Positions 18,446-27,653 of a DNA stretch of 64,000 bases are shown here, piece after piece. The notes beneath the pieces are model-generated. The model worked only from the letters and a program-made list of their open reading frames with translations, ran no database searches and was not told the DNA's origin. This DNA is from CBDVBE01 sp964543525 (GTDB lineage: Bacteria > Fibrobacterota > Chitinivibrionia > Chitinivibrionales > JANQEN01). The position numbers and the translations under genes are program-made. Numbering within the stretch: the first letter of the stretch is position 1; each line of letters begins with the position of its first letter. The DNA is taken from positions 1-64,000 of the forward strand of contig CAZIYW010000008.1 of the NCBI GenBank assembly GCA_964543525.1. Reading direction: 5' to 3'.

Positions 18446-19522
18446 CTACTGAAGTTCCGTTACTATCTTCTGCACAATTACTTTCGCTGCATTGCCTGAT
18501 GAACTGTCCAATGCTTTCCGACACATTGATTCATACCGCTCAGAATCTGACAGGATTCTTTCCAATGCCTGCTCAACATACAGACCACACATCTTATCCT
18601 GGGCAATACGTTGTCCCCAGCCCTGACTCTGAACATACGTAGCATTTATCCACTGATGATTCTCAGCGGACCAGGGAAGCGGTATCATTATACAGGGGAG
18701 TCCGAAATACGCTATTTCGTTCAGTGTTGATGCACCGGAGCGGCAAACTACCAGTTGAGAAACGGCATAGTAGGGATACAAATCAGTAACCGAATCAAAA
18801 ATGAAAGCAGCCGGATAATCTTTAAAAACCCTTTTTATCTTCTCATAAGAAACGCTACCCGTCTGCCAGAGTATCTGCAATCCCTTTTGAAGCATTTTTG
18901 TTATCGGCTCAATAAGGCATTCATTCATTGATGCAGCACCCTGACTGCCGCCGCATATGAGAATGGTAGTCTTCCCTCTGTCGAATCCTTGCGGGTACGT
19001 AAAATTATCAAACGTACCGGTAACGGTTCTTACCGGTGTGCCGGTGATCGTGGTATTTCCTTTCAGCTTCCATTTTCCGTTAAGCGGAAAGCCCAAGAAG
19101 GAGTGTCTGGCCCGTGCTGCAAAGAATCTATTTACCACGCCGGGCACACTGTTCTGCTCCTGAAGGAAATAAGGGATCTGATTCATACGCGCCGCTGCAA
19201 GGACCGGGGCACAAACATATCCGCCAAAGGCGAGGACGGCATCAGTACCGCTATGCCTGAAGAATTTACGCATATGACGTACGGCTTTAACAAATGCTAT
19301 AAGCGACAAAATATTTGACAGATGCAATCCTCGGACAATCCCCTTGACAGACAATATTTTAAGCGGTATTTCATGTTTCTCACATAACTCCTGTTCCCGG
19401 CTCCGTGCAGTACCTATCCACAGCAGCGATACCGCTTTTATTTGTTTTCTTAACTCCAGCGCTACCGACAGAGCCGGAAAAATGTGGCCCCCGGTGCCGC
19501 CTGCTGCGATAACGATATTCAT
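18446..19522 (-). CDS. murG: UDP-GlcNAc:lipid I GlcNAc transferase MurG
   Basis: A 358-residue GT-B glycosyltransferase that converts lipid I to lipid II at the inner face of the membrane. The N-terminal glycine-rich loop AGGTGGHIFPALSVA and the C-terminal UDP-GlcNAc site region (VVCRSGASTLNEIA, GLPCIMIPLPWSAENHQ) are clear. Its start overlaps the ftsW stop by four bases (ATGA). Its lipid I substrate needs MraY, whose gene is absent from this cluster. Confidence 0.97.
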   Translation of the reverse strand: MNIVIAAGGTGGHIFPALSVALELRKQIKAVSLLWIGTARSREQELCEKHEIPLKILSVKGIVRGLHLSNILSLIAFVKAVRHMRKFFRHSGTDAVLAFGGYVCAPVLAAARMNQIPYFLQEQNSVPGVVNRFFAARARHSFLGFPLNGKWKLKGNTTITGTPVRTVTGTFDNFTYPQGFDRGKTTILICGGSQGAASMNECLIEPITKMLQKGLQILWQTGSVSYEKIKRVFKDYPAAFIFDSVTDLYPYYAVSQLVVCRSGASTLNEIAYFGLPCIMIPLPWSAENHQWINATYVQSQGWGQRIAQDKMCGLYVEQALERILSDSERYESMCRKALDSSSGNAAKVIVQKIVTELQ

Positions 19523-20658
19523 ACCCGCTTCCGTTTCGGTAAAGGCTTTCTCTCTATCGTCAATTGACTCGATATGTTCAGTAATATTCCCATACTGCTC
19601 ATAGTAAAAATCAGACTCATACCTCCATAACTCAAAAATGGTAAAGGTACCCCGGTGGTGGGTGCAATACCGGTATTTACAAATGTGTGCAGAATAACAT
19701 ACAATCCGGGAACCAGCGTCAGGCCGAAGGCCATGCTCTGCCCCATTTTATCAGGGGCACGTGAAGCAATCCGCATTCCCCGATAGAGTAGTATACCAAA
19801 CAGGAGGAATACGATACACAGGCCGACGAATCCAACCTCCTCACCAAGAATGGAGAATACAAAATCGGTATGCGGTTCGGGCAGATAGAAATACTTCTGT
19901 TCCCCCTGCCCGAGGCCGACACCAAGCAGACCACCATGCCCTAAACCGATGAGTGACTGATAGGTCTGATAGGCAATACCATCCGTATTGCTTGACATCT
20001 CAACAAATCCCATAAATCGCTGCAGCCGGTAGGGCGAGGTAATCACCGCAAGTATCGTTACCGGGATAAAAGCCAGAACAATACCACCGATATGCAGGAT
20101 TTTCGCACCGGCTACAAAGAGAAGGCATATACCGACGCTGCCGATAATGACCGCAGTGCTGAAATCGGGTTCCAGTATAATTAAACCGCAAAGTATACTG
20201 ATTTTTATCAACTGCTGCAGAAAGACACTGCCTTCTCTTATTCGATCACCGAATTTTTCTATTTGGAGCGCGAGAACCAGTATAAGTGCCATACGAGCGA
20301 ACTCTGAGACCTGGAATCGGAAAAATCCAATATGCGCCCATCGTTTGGCGCCGTTAATCGCCTGACTGTCGGGAATGGTTAAGGTGTAAATTAACAATAC
20401 AACTGCAATAACATACGTTATGTTGGCGTATCTGCCCAGAGAATGGTAATCAATCATGAGGAAAACGAAAAAGCAGACGAGTGCGAGCAGGGCACGGATA
20501 ATATGCCGGGCAAGGAAAAAATCCGAACCGCCGAATTTTTGTTGTGCTATCGCAAATGATGAACTGTATACGAATACTATACCAAAGCCCATCAGCAACA
20601 GACTAATCAGAAATATACCCTTATCCATTTTTCTTATTCTATCAACCATTCTTTTCAT
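19519..20658 (-). CDS. ftsW: SEDS-family peptidoglycan glycosyltransferase FtsW
   Basis: About 379 residues with roughly ten transmembrane segments and SEDS motifs, including AHIGFFRFQVSEFARMALIL, ILEPDFSTAVII and GVPLPFLSYGGMSL. FtsW polymerises glycan strands at the septum with its partner FtsI. The open frame reaches upstream into murD, but the start is placed at ATG 20658 (or 20649); both overlap or abut the murD stop, and neither has ideal ribosome-binding spacing. It overlaps murG by four bases. Confidence 0.95.
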   Translation of the reverse strand: MKRMVDRIRKMDKGIFLISLLLMGFGIVFVYSSSFAIAQQKFGGSDFFLARHIIRALLALVCFFVFLMIDYHSLGRYANITYVIAVVLLIYTLTIPDSQAINGAKRWAHIGFFRFQVSEFARMALILVLALQIEKFGDRIREGSVFLQQLIKISILCGLIILEPDFSTAVIIGSVGICLLFVAGAKILHIGGIVLAFIPVTILAVITSPYRLQRFMGFVEMSSNTDGIAYQTYQSLIGLGHGGLLGVGLGQGEQKYFYLPEPHTDFVFSILGEEVGFVGLCIVFLLFGILLYRGMRIASRAPDKMGQSMAFGLTLVPGLYVILHTFVNTGIAPTTGVPLPFLSYGGMSLIFTMSSMGILLNISSQLTIERKPLPKRKRV

Positions 20659-22054
20659 TTCCCTCTTCGTATAAATCGTGAACCAGCTTTTTGAATATGG
20701 TTCCCCGGTCCTCAAAGCTGACAAACATATCAAAACTGGAGCACCCGGGCGAAAGGATAACCACATCTCCCGGATGCGCCTGGGAATTAATAATCTCCAG
20801 CGCCTGCTCAAGCGATTCTGCCCGGCGTATCTCAGTGAGACCCTTCCACTCCTTTGATATCCTTGCGGCTGCTTCACCTATAAGACAGACGCTTTTTACC
20901 TTCTCCTTTATAGAGTCCCGTATTTCCGAAAAATCGCATCCCTTATCTTTTCCTCCCGCTATGAGATGTACGTTCGTCTGAAAGGCGTTCACCGCACAGG
21001 CAACCGATTCAGCAGTTGTCGCCTTTGAATCGTTATAATAGGCAATACCGTGTATCTCACGAATAAACTCCAAGCGATGCGGTAAACCGCTGAAGGCACA
21101 TACACCTGCAATGATTGCCTCTTTATCATCAACACCTGCGGCCCTGGCAAGCGCCGCTGCTACGCATGCATTATCACTGTTGTGACTTCCCTTAATTTTC
21201 ATGGTGCCGATATCACCGAGTATCTCTTCATTCCCGCCATATCTCCACCGCATGCTACTCCCCTCACACCATATACAATCAAAAGAATCAACCTTGCGTC
21301 CAAATAAAACGACCTGCACCGTATTGCCGATAGTTTCAGCCCACTCGACACACCGTTCATCATTTGCATTGAGCACCAGTGTATCGTCTGCCGTCATATT
21401 TTTGCTGATCTGTTTTTTTGCACCATAATACTCTTCCTCATTCTCATAGCGGTCAAGATGGTTTTTCAGCAGATTCAGCACAGCCGCCGCCTTCGGATGA
21501 AACAGTTCTATCGTCTCAAGCTGAAAACTACTGATTTCGGCTACCACAAGGCCCTTTTTGCTGATATCCGGCGCAGCGCATATAAGTGGCACACCGATAT
21601 TTCCCGCAACCGTATACTCCATACCGGCAGCCTCAAGTATGGAACCGAGTAAACCGACGGTTGTACTTTTTCCGGTCGAGCCGGTAACGGCAAGATACGG
21701 CGCCTCACTCTGCCTGTAGGCAAGTTCTATCTCCGACCAGATTGGTATCTGTTTTTTCCGGGCCTTTTTTAAAATGGCAATGTCCTTGGGTATACCCGGT
21801 GAACAGATAATCAGATCACTATCCAGCACTTTCTGGGTGTGTCCACCCGCTTCATGTGAAATATCCGCAATGTTGTTGGATGCCAGAATGAAATCAAGGT
21901 CCTTATCGGAACAGGTCTCACTGATAAAAACGGTACTATTCCGCTGAGACAGATATTTTGCAGCGGCAACACCACTACGTCCAGCACCAAGGACAGCCAC
22001 CTTTTGGGGCAGCCACTCCTTTGATTTCTTCTTATGTTCCGTTTTTAGTTTCAT
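20642..22054 (-). CDS. murD: UDP-N-acetylmuramoyl-L-alanine-D-glutamate ligase
   Basis: A 470-residue Mur ligase that adds D-Glu. It has an N-terminal KVAVLGAGRSGVAAAKYL, ATP loop VTGSTGKSTTVGLLG, the YYNDSKATTAESVACAV motif, and the IAGGKDKGCDF segment specific to MurD. It starts 26 bases after murF, exactly where most dcw clusters carry mraY between murF and murD. Its D-Glu supply comes from murI, also in this window. Confidence 0.97.
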   Translation of the reverse strand: MKLKTEHKKKSKEWLPQKVAVLGAGRSGVAAAKYLSQRNSTVFISETCSDKDLDFILASNNIADISHEAGGHTQKVLDSDLIICSPGIPKDIAILKKARKKQIPIWSEIELAYRQSEAPYLAVTGSTGKSTTVGLLGSILEAAGMEYTVAGNIGVPLICAAPDISKKGLVVAEISSFQLETIELFHPKAAAVLNLLKNHLDRYENEEEYYGAKKQISKNMTADDTLVLNANDERCVEWAETIGNTVQVVLFGRKVDSFDCIWCEGSSMRWRYGGNEEILGDIGTMKIKGSHNSDNACVAAALARAAGVDDKEAIIAGVCAFSGLPHRLEFIREIHGIAYYNDSKATTAESVACAVNAFQTNVHLIAGGKDKGCDFSEIRDSIKEKVKSVCLIGEAAARISKEWKGLTEIRRAESLEQALEIINSQAHPGDVVILSPGCSSFDMFVSFEDRGTIFKKLVHDLYEEGNEKNG

Positions 22055-22080
22055 ACCATTTACCGATTTATTACCGCATT

Positions 22081-23457
22081 CTAGAACGTATTAAGAACCG
22101 TTTCAAGTTTTACTCCCCGTGATCCCTTAAGCAGAACAGTATCTCCTTTTTTTAAATAGGTATGCGCATAGTCGACTGCCTGGTATGCATCAGGAGCACA
22201 GTGTATTTGTGACGCTTTCATTCCGTGAGCGACCGCGCCATTCACTACGGATTGTGCATACTGTCCAACCGCCAGTATCTTTTTCACACCCGCTTCAGCG
22301 AGCTGCTTCCCCAGTTGCCGATGAAGGCGTTTCGAAAATGTTCCCAGCTCAAGCATATCACCAACAACGGCCCCTTTGATGGTATTACCGGCAACATCCT
22401 GAAGCAGAGCAATACCTGAACGCATGGATGACGGATTTGCATTATAGCAGTCAACAATAAACCGTATACCGGATTTTGTTACTATTCTGCCGCGCATCGG
22501 GTCGGGCGTGAGCGTATACAGCGCCTCGGCAATAAGCGATTCCGATATACCGAGCTGCCGGGCAAGAAATATCGCCGGCAACGCACAATACACGAAATGA
22601 CGTCCCGGCATGCGCAGCCGGTACCGATGGCCTTTTACCGTAAAAGTTGTCTTCCCCTCCCTGGTAACTGCAAGCTGTTCCGCGCGAACAGCGCAACGTT
22701 TGGAGAATCCGAAGAAAACCGCTTTCCAACCTTTTTCTCTATTCTTCTGGATCAAACGGGTATCATCACCGTTTAACAGCAGTACCCCATTCCGTTTCCG
22801 CATACCGTTTACGAGTTCAAACTTGGCATTTGCAATAGCATCGAGACTCCCGAAGTACCCGATATGTGCATACCCGATATTGGTGATAACGCCGATATCA
22901 GGCTTTACAATTCGCGAGAGTGTGTCTATTTCACGGGTATGATTTGCACCGAGTTCAAGTATCGCGACATCCTCGTTTCCGGTAAGCCTGAGTAGACTGA
23001 GCGGTACCCCAATATGGTTGTTCCAGTTACCCTCGGTATTCCCGACGGTTAATCCGGCGGAAAGAACTTTTGTAATGAACTGCCGGGTAGTTGTCTTCCC
23101 GCTGGATCCGGTTATTGCAGCTACCGGTATATCCAGATCCTGTCGATAAGCGGCAGCCATTTGTTGCACCGCTTTGAGCGGCCGGTCCACAACAATGCAT
23201 TTTTTCTGTTCACGGGCGTTGTATGTATGTACCTTCCGACGGGATACTATGGCTGCAATTGCTCCTGCTTTAAATGCAGCCGGTACGTATCGATGTCCGT
23301 CATCCTGCTCGCCTGCCAGCGCAAGAAAAACATCACCGGGAGTTATTTTACGCGAATCCATCCATACAGCACCAATGCGGCGGCGAAGGGATACTGCAGA
23401 CATGCTCGTCTTTCCCTTCCCCCATACCACAAGGTTGTTGAGGGTAATCGGTGACAG
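22081..23457 (-). CDS. murF: UDP-MurNAc-tripeptide-D-alanyl-D-alanine ligase
   Basis: A Mur ligase of about 458 residues that adds D-Ala-D-Ala. It shows WMDSRKITPGDVFLALAGEQDDGH near the N-terminus, ATP loop ITGSSGKTTTRQFI, GLLG-type NYAHIGYFGS region and DCYNANPSSMRSGI. The first standard start is GTG at 23430. The frame upstream of it reads LSPITLNNLV, which resembles the family's opening helix (xxTLxxL), and AGGAG lies ten bases before the CTG at 23457-23455. A CTG start is therefore proposed; with GTG the protein would be 449 residues. Confidence 0.88.
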   Translation of the reverse strand: MSPITLNNLVVWGKGKTSMSAVSLRRRIGAVWMDSRKITPGDVFLALAGEQDDGHRYVPAAFKAGAIAAIVSRRKVHTYNAREQKKCIVVDRPLKAVQQMAAAYRQDLDIPVAAITGSSGKTTTRQFITKVLSAGLTVGNTEGNWNNHIGVPLSLLRLTGNEDVAILELGANHTREIDTLSRIVKPDIGVITNIGYAHIGYFGSLDAIANAKFELVNGMRKRNGVLLLNGDDTRLIQKNREKGWKAVFFGFSKRCAVRAEQLAVTREGKTTFTVKGHRYRLRMPGRHFVYCALPAIFLARQLGISESLIAEALYTLTPDPMRGRIVTKSGIRFIVDCYNANPSSMRSGIALLQDVAGNTIKGAVVGDMLELGTFSKRLHRQLGKQLAEAGVKKILAVGQYAQSVVNGAVAHGMKASQIHCAPDAYQAVDYAHTYLKKGDTVLLKGSRGVKLETVLNTF

Positions 23458-23464
23458 TCTTTTT

Positions 23465-24949
23465 TTACTCCTGTTCAGAACAACACCCCATCTCTTTACT
23501 TAATTCAACAACAACTTCACGATCATCAAAGTGATGACGGACCCCGTTTATTTCCTGGTAATTTTCATGACCCTTACCGGCGATAACTACACAATCACCT
23601 CTACGTGAAACCGTCAAAGCTTTTTTTATTGCCTCCCGACGATCCGGAATGATATGACAGGGAAAATCCAGCGGCATTCCCTCTTTTATCTCATCAATAA
23701 TCTTCAGTGGCTCCTCTGTTCTCGGATTATCACTGGTTACTACGGCTTCATCACATATTCGGGCAACGACCTGTGCCATCAACGGTCGTTTCTTGCGATC
23801 ACGATCACCTCCACAACCAAACACACAGAATAACCGGCCTTCGGTGAGCTTCTCCGCAGTGGAGAGCACATTTTCGAGTGCATCCGGTGTATGGGCATAA
23901 TCAACAATAACTGAGAAATCGGAAAATACCGGCACCCGCTCCATACGGCCGGGAATCAGCCTGACTCCGTCAAAGCATTTCTGAATATCTTTTTCAGTAA
24001 TGTTCCGCACCAATGCCCCGGCAACCAGCGCCGTCATGTTATAAACGTTAAAAAAACCACACAGTGACGAACGGAAATGCATTTCTTTTTTCTTATATTT
24101 AATAGTTATTTCAGTGCCGGACCAGGTCGAATCAGACTTAACAATGTGAACATCCGTGGACTCAGCGCAGCCATAGGTAACCTGTCGCACGTCAGACAAC
24201 TCTTTTGAGAGTCTCGCCCCCCATGTATCATCAGTATTGATGATCGCCGCGCCTTCAGATTTAAGATTGTGTATAAAAAGCTTTTTCTTTGCCTGATAAT
24301 AGGCCTCCATGGTTTTATGAAAATCAAGATGATCCTGGCTCAGATTGGTCCAGACAGCAAGATCAAAGGTAAAACCCTCAACTCTGTAAAGCTCCAGCGC
24401 GTGTGATGAGACCTCCATGGTGATTGCTTTCGGCTTTTTATCGGCAGTGTTTATGAACCGAAGCAGATCTGATGCCTCCGGTGTGGTATGATGCGCCTGC
24501 TGCGTCCGGCTTCCCAGGGTATAGGTGATGGTACTGAACAGCCACGAGTACTCTCTGCCAAAGATATTCTGAAAAAGCCGGTGATACATGCCGGCTATTG
24601 TTGTCTTCCCGTTGGTGCCGGTAATACCAACGGTTATATAGGAATCGAACTGAATATTCCACAGGTGTTTTGCCAGTATTGCCAGTGCTTTCCGGGAATT
24701 GGTAACCTGTACCCAGGGAACGCCGGACTCAGACTGTTCATGCTCTGAAACCACCGCTGCCGCTCCCCTGGAGACCGCGTCCGCTATATACAGATCTCCC
24801 TGATCGGTAAATCCCGGAACAGCAACAAATATAGCGCCGGGTTTAACATTACGTGAATCATGGACAATATCTGTTATCACCGGGTTGGTGCCCCCACCCC
24901 GACTTAAAACCTCCAACGGCGCAATTGCATTGTTCCATTTCATATTCAT
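23465..24949 (-). CDS. murE: UDP-MurNAc-L-Ala-D-Glu:meso-diaminopimelate ligase
   Basis: A 494-residue Mur ligase. The ATP loop is GITGTNGKTTIAGM and the substrate motif TSDNPRTEEP contains DNPR, which is diagnostic of ligases that add meso-diaminopimelate rather than lysine. VDYAHTPDALENVL and GCGGDRDRKKRPLM are also family motifs. The open frame extends upstream through the small gene at 24969-25145, but ATG 24949 with GAGGAT five bases before it is the credible start. Confidence 0.96.
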   Translation of the reverse strand: MNMKWNNAIAPLEVLSRGGGTNPVITDIVHDSRNVKPGAIFVAVPGFTDQGDLYIADAVSRGAAAVVSEHEQSESGVPWVQVTNSRKALAILAKHLWNIQFDSYITVGITGTNGKTTIAGMYHRLFQNIFGREYSWLFSTITYTLGSRTQQAHHTTPEASDLLRFINTADKKPKAITMEVSSHALELYRVEGFTFDLAVWTNLSQDHLDFHKTMEAYYQAKKKLFIHNLKSEGAAIINTDDTWGARLSKELSDVRQVTYGCAESTDVHIVKSDSTWSGTEITIKYKKKEMHFRSSLCGFFNVYNMTALVAGALVRNITEKDIQKCFDGVRLIPGRMERVPVFSDFSVIVDYAHTPDALENVLSTAEKLTEGRLFCVFGCGGDRDRKKRPLMAQVVARICDEAVVTSDNPRTEEPLKIIDEIKEGMPLDFPCHIIPDRREAIKKALTVSRRGDCVVIAGKGHENYQEINGVRHHFDDREVVVELSKEMGCCSEQE

Positions 24950-24968
24950 CCGTATCCTCACAAACGCA

Positions 24969-25145
24969 TTATACTCTCTGTAACTTTTTCCTGTTCCACT
25001 CTTCCCGGAACAATTTCGCGTTTTTCTCAATCCACTCCATTGCAACGCGGCAACACAATTCCGGATCCTTCCGGCACCGTTCATCCATTGAATTCATAAT
25101 CTCCTGCAGCTCTGCTTTAACGAATTCTTTAAATGAATCGGACAT
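24969..25145 (-). CDS. small hypothetical protein inside the dcw cluster (58 aa)
   Basis: A 58-residue frame between ftsI and murE, on the same strand as both. It starts MSDSFKEFVKAELQEIMNSM and ends NRKKLQRV. AAAGGA lies about 8 bases before the ATG. It is helical and charged, with a Cys pair (ELCCRVA) after a DERCRKDPE segment, and it has no transmembrane stretch. murE follows after 19 bases, so it is very likely cotranscribed. I recognise no family and propose no function beyond possible association with division or wall synthesis by position. Confidence 0.65.
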   Translation of the reverse strand: MSDSFKEFVKAELQEIMNSMDERCRKDPELCCRVAMEWIEKNAKLFREEWNRKKLQRV

Positions 25146-25206
25146 ATATGCATCCTTTGCTTAAGAAAAAATGTATACTGATTATTTCATTGTATTCATG
25201 TGCCGG

Positions 25207-27198
25207 TTACCCTTCAAACGAACACACCAGGGTACAGATCTCGGTGCTCTGTACGACGACACCCACTGCCGGTGCCTGCTGACGGACCACCCCCGAGCCC
25301 TTTACATATGGAACCAATCCTTTAAGATTAAGTGCATTAACCGCATCACGGAGATCTTTACCAACGCAATTCGGTATCCGTACCGATTCATGCGTGTCGG
25401 CACGCTTTTCAGTCGACTGTTCATCTTCGCTGGTGTATAAAATCAACCTGGCGGCAGGCCCGTACGGCATGCCACCGGGAGGGCTCTGAAATGCAATTCT
25501 TCTGCCGGTACCAATAACCTCAAACGGTATTTTCTCAGCAGTACAAAACCGGGAAACCTGTGAGCGGTCCATACCACATAAATCCGGTATTTTTTGATCG
25601 CTTTCGGTCATCAGGTTTTTTATCGGACCCGCTATACTGTCCGCCTGATTGGTGCGGATTAGCTTTTCGGCAAATGCCAAATCAGGGTGACTGATTATCT
25701 GATGCACTATCTGTTTGAATGCCGGCGCCGCCACAGCACCACCTCCTCCTCCGTTAAGCGGCTCATCAATAACAATCCCGCACACCAGAGCCGGTTTTTC
25801 AACCGGTGCAAATCCGATAAATGACGCCCACACCTTTTCATCAGAGTAGGTTCCTGTCTCCGGGTCAATCTTTTTACTGGTCCCGGTTTTCCCACCGATT
25901 AACAAGCCGGGCAACGCACACCGCCTGGCTGTTCCGTACTCAACAACACCCTGCATCATAGCCCGTAACCGCCGGGCTATATCTTCGGAAATAATGCGCC
26001 GCTTTGCCTTTAATACACGCTCCTCAACGGTATTGCCCTCCGCATTTACAATGATTCTGTAGATGTGCGGTTCAATAAGAATACCACCGTTTGCCACAGC
26101 GGAGAACGCCACTACCATCTGAAGAAGTGTTACGGATACCTCATACCCCATTGCCATGGTCACCAGTGTACGTCCGGACCATTTATTCACCGGATGGACA
26201 ATACCGGTTTCTTCACCGGGAAGAAGTACTCCTGAATTAGCTCCCAATCCGAAGTCACGGGTATATTTGTAAAGACGATTTTTTCCGAGTTCACTGGCGA
26301 TCTTTGCAAAACACACATTACTTGAATAGCAGAGCGCCTCAGCAAAGGTTAAAACGCCAAAGGGTTTATAATCATGTATAGTCTGCTCATAAATCTCATA
26401 TACCCCCTGATTTCCGTCTATTTTATCATTCTCTTCCTTGACGCCTTCCTGCAGTGTTGCTGCGGCAGTAATAACTTTGAATGTAGAACCCGGCTCGTAA
26501 TTGTAAGAAATACAGCGATTAACTCGCTGTTCGGACGAGTAGTGTCTCCAGATATTTGGATTAAATGAAGGTACATTTACCATAGCCAGCACATCGCCGG
26601 ACTCAGGATCCAGGATAATACACATCCCTCCCTTCGCCTTATATTTCCTGACTTTCTCTGTAAGGACCCTTTCAGCGATTTTCTGAATTTCAATATCAAT
26701 GGTAAGATAAACGTCACAGCCGTTCTGCGGTACTTTCTTCGGCATACCAAGCCGTGAATACCGCTTATTCCTTCCATCTTTCTGTACAATACTCCATCCG
26801 TTTTCACCGCGAAGATAGTTATCAAAAGCATATTCAACCCCTGCCAGTCCGTTACCGTCGGTACCGATATACCCAAGCACAGGTCCCGCAATATCACCGT
26901 AAGGATAGATTCTTTTAATGGAAATATCATGCATACCCTTGTCATGCTCATCGTTTGAAACAATATCCCTGACAGGCACCCGGCAGGAAACGCTTTTTGC
27001 CAGTATATGCCCTCTGCGGTCTTTTATACAGCCACGACTGGCGGACACAAGCGTTCGAAGTTTTGACTGTTCGCGGCAACGGATGGCGTATTTATTACCA
27101 TAGAGAATCTGAATATAAAAAAGACGGCCAATCAGAACACAGAAGCAGAGCATAAGTAGTATAGAAATAAAAATAAGACGAGCTTTAAAAATCTTCAT
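25207..27198 (-). CDS. ftsI: penicillin-binding protein FtsI (PBP2x/SpoVD-like) with two PASTA domains
   Basis: A 663-residue septal transpeptidase. It has one N-terminal transmembrane helix (about 8-27), a PBP dimerisation domain, and a transpeptidase domain with the active-site SxxK in YEPGSTFKVITA, SxN in CYSSNVCFAK, and KTG in LIGGKTGTSKKID. Two PASTA repeats follow the catalytic domain (about 530-590 and 600-663; KIPDLCGM and RIPNCVGKDL). PASTA tails on FtsI are best known in Gram-positive PBP2x and SpoVD. It starts at the last base of the ftsL gene region (TAAATG). Confidence 0.95.
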   Translation of the reverse strand: MKIFKARLIFISILLMLCFCVLIGRLFYIQILYGNKYAIRCREQSKLRTLVSASRGCIKDRRGHILAKSVSCRVPVRDIVSNDEHDKGMHDISIKRIYPYGDIAGPVLGYIGTDGNGLAGVEYAFDNYLRGENGWSIVQKDGRNKRYSRLGMPKKVPQNGCDVYLTIDIEIQKIAERVLTEKVRKYKAKGGMCIILDPESGDVLAMVNVPSFNPNIWRHYSSEQRVNRCISYNYEPGSTFKVITAAATLQEGVKEENDKIDGNQGVYEIYEQTIHDYKPFGVLTFAEALCYSSNVCFAKIASELGKNRLYKYTRDFGLGANSGVLLPGEETGIVHPVNKWSGRTLVTMAMGYEVSVTLLQMVVAFSAVANGGILIEPHIYRIIVNAEGNTVEERVLKAKRRIISEDIARRLRAMMQGVVEYGTARRCALPGLLIGGKTGTSKKIDPETGTYSDEKVWASFIGFAPVEKPALVCGIVIDEPLNGGGGGAVAAPAFKQIVHQIISHPDLAFAEKLIRTNQADSIAGPIKNLMTESDQKIPDLCGMDRSQVSRFCTAEKIPFEVIGTGRRIAFQSPPGGMPYGPAARLILYTSEDEQSTEKRADTHESVRIPNCVGKDLRDAVNALNLKGLVPYVKGSGVVRQQAPAVGVVVQSTEICTLVCSFEG

Positions 27199-27630
27199 TT
27201 ATCCCTTTTCCGGTGTTAAAGATTTCTTAAATACCGTCCAGAACGGAGAATTAGGTTTAAATCCGCTCTCCTTTCTCTTCCGGGGATGTACTACCACAAT
27301 CTCTTCTGACGACGGATAGTCAAGACCCAAAGATTCCCGGGCAATATTCTCAATCCGTTCGGTGGCCGATAGACGCTCAGCCGCTATGCTGAGTGTAATA
27401 ACCTCTTTCTGTAATACAGTCAGGCTGTCCCGAAGCGAATCCTGACGAAGCGATGTGTTGGTGATATATACCTGTTTCCATACGAGCGAAAGGGGAAACA
27501 TGACAACAATGATTACCAGCACTGCAGTAGTGGAAAAATATTTCAGTATCGGCAGTACGCTGTTACCGATTTTTTTTAGTCTTTTCTTCTCATTTTTGTG
27601 TATTTGTCTTTTTTTTCGTTTCATACCCAT
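27199..27630 (-). CDS. ftsL: FtsL-like cell division protein
   Basis: A 143-residue bitopic protein. A very basic N-terminus of about 27 residues is followed by one transmembrane helix (about 30-50) and a leucine-heptad coiled coil (about 55-95), then a segment typical of FtsL/DivIC proteins (ERIENIARESLGLDYPSSEEIVVV). It is assigned by topology and position between rsmH and ftsI. FtsL joins FtsB and FtsQ to activate FtsWI. A second ATG two codons downstream (MKRKK) is a possible start. Confidence 0.88.
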   Translation of the reverse strand: MGMKRKKRQIHKNEKKRLKKIGNSVLPILKYFSTTAVLVIIVVMFPLSLVWKQVYITNTSLRQDSLRDSLTVLQKEVITLSIAAERLSATERIENIARESLGLDYPSSEEIVVVHPRKRKESGFKPNSPFWTVFKKSLTPEKG

Positions 27631-27653
27631 TCCAATCGTCTGATACGTGCAGG

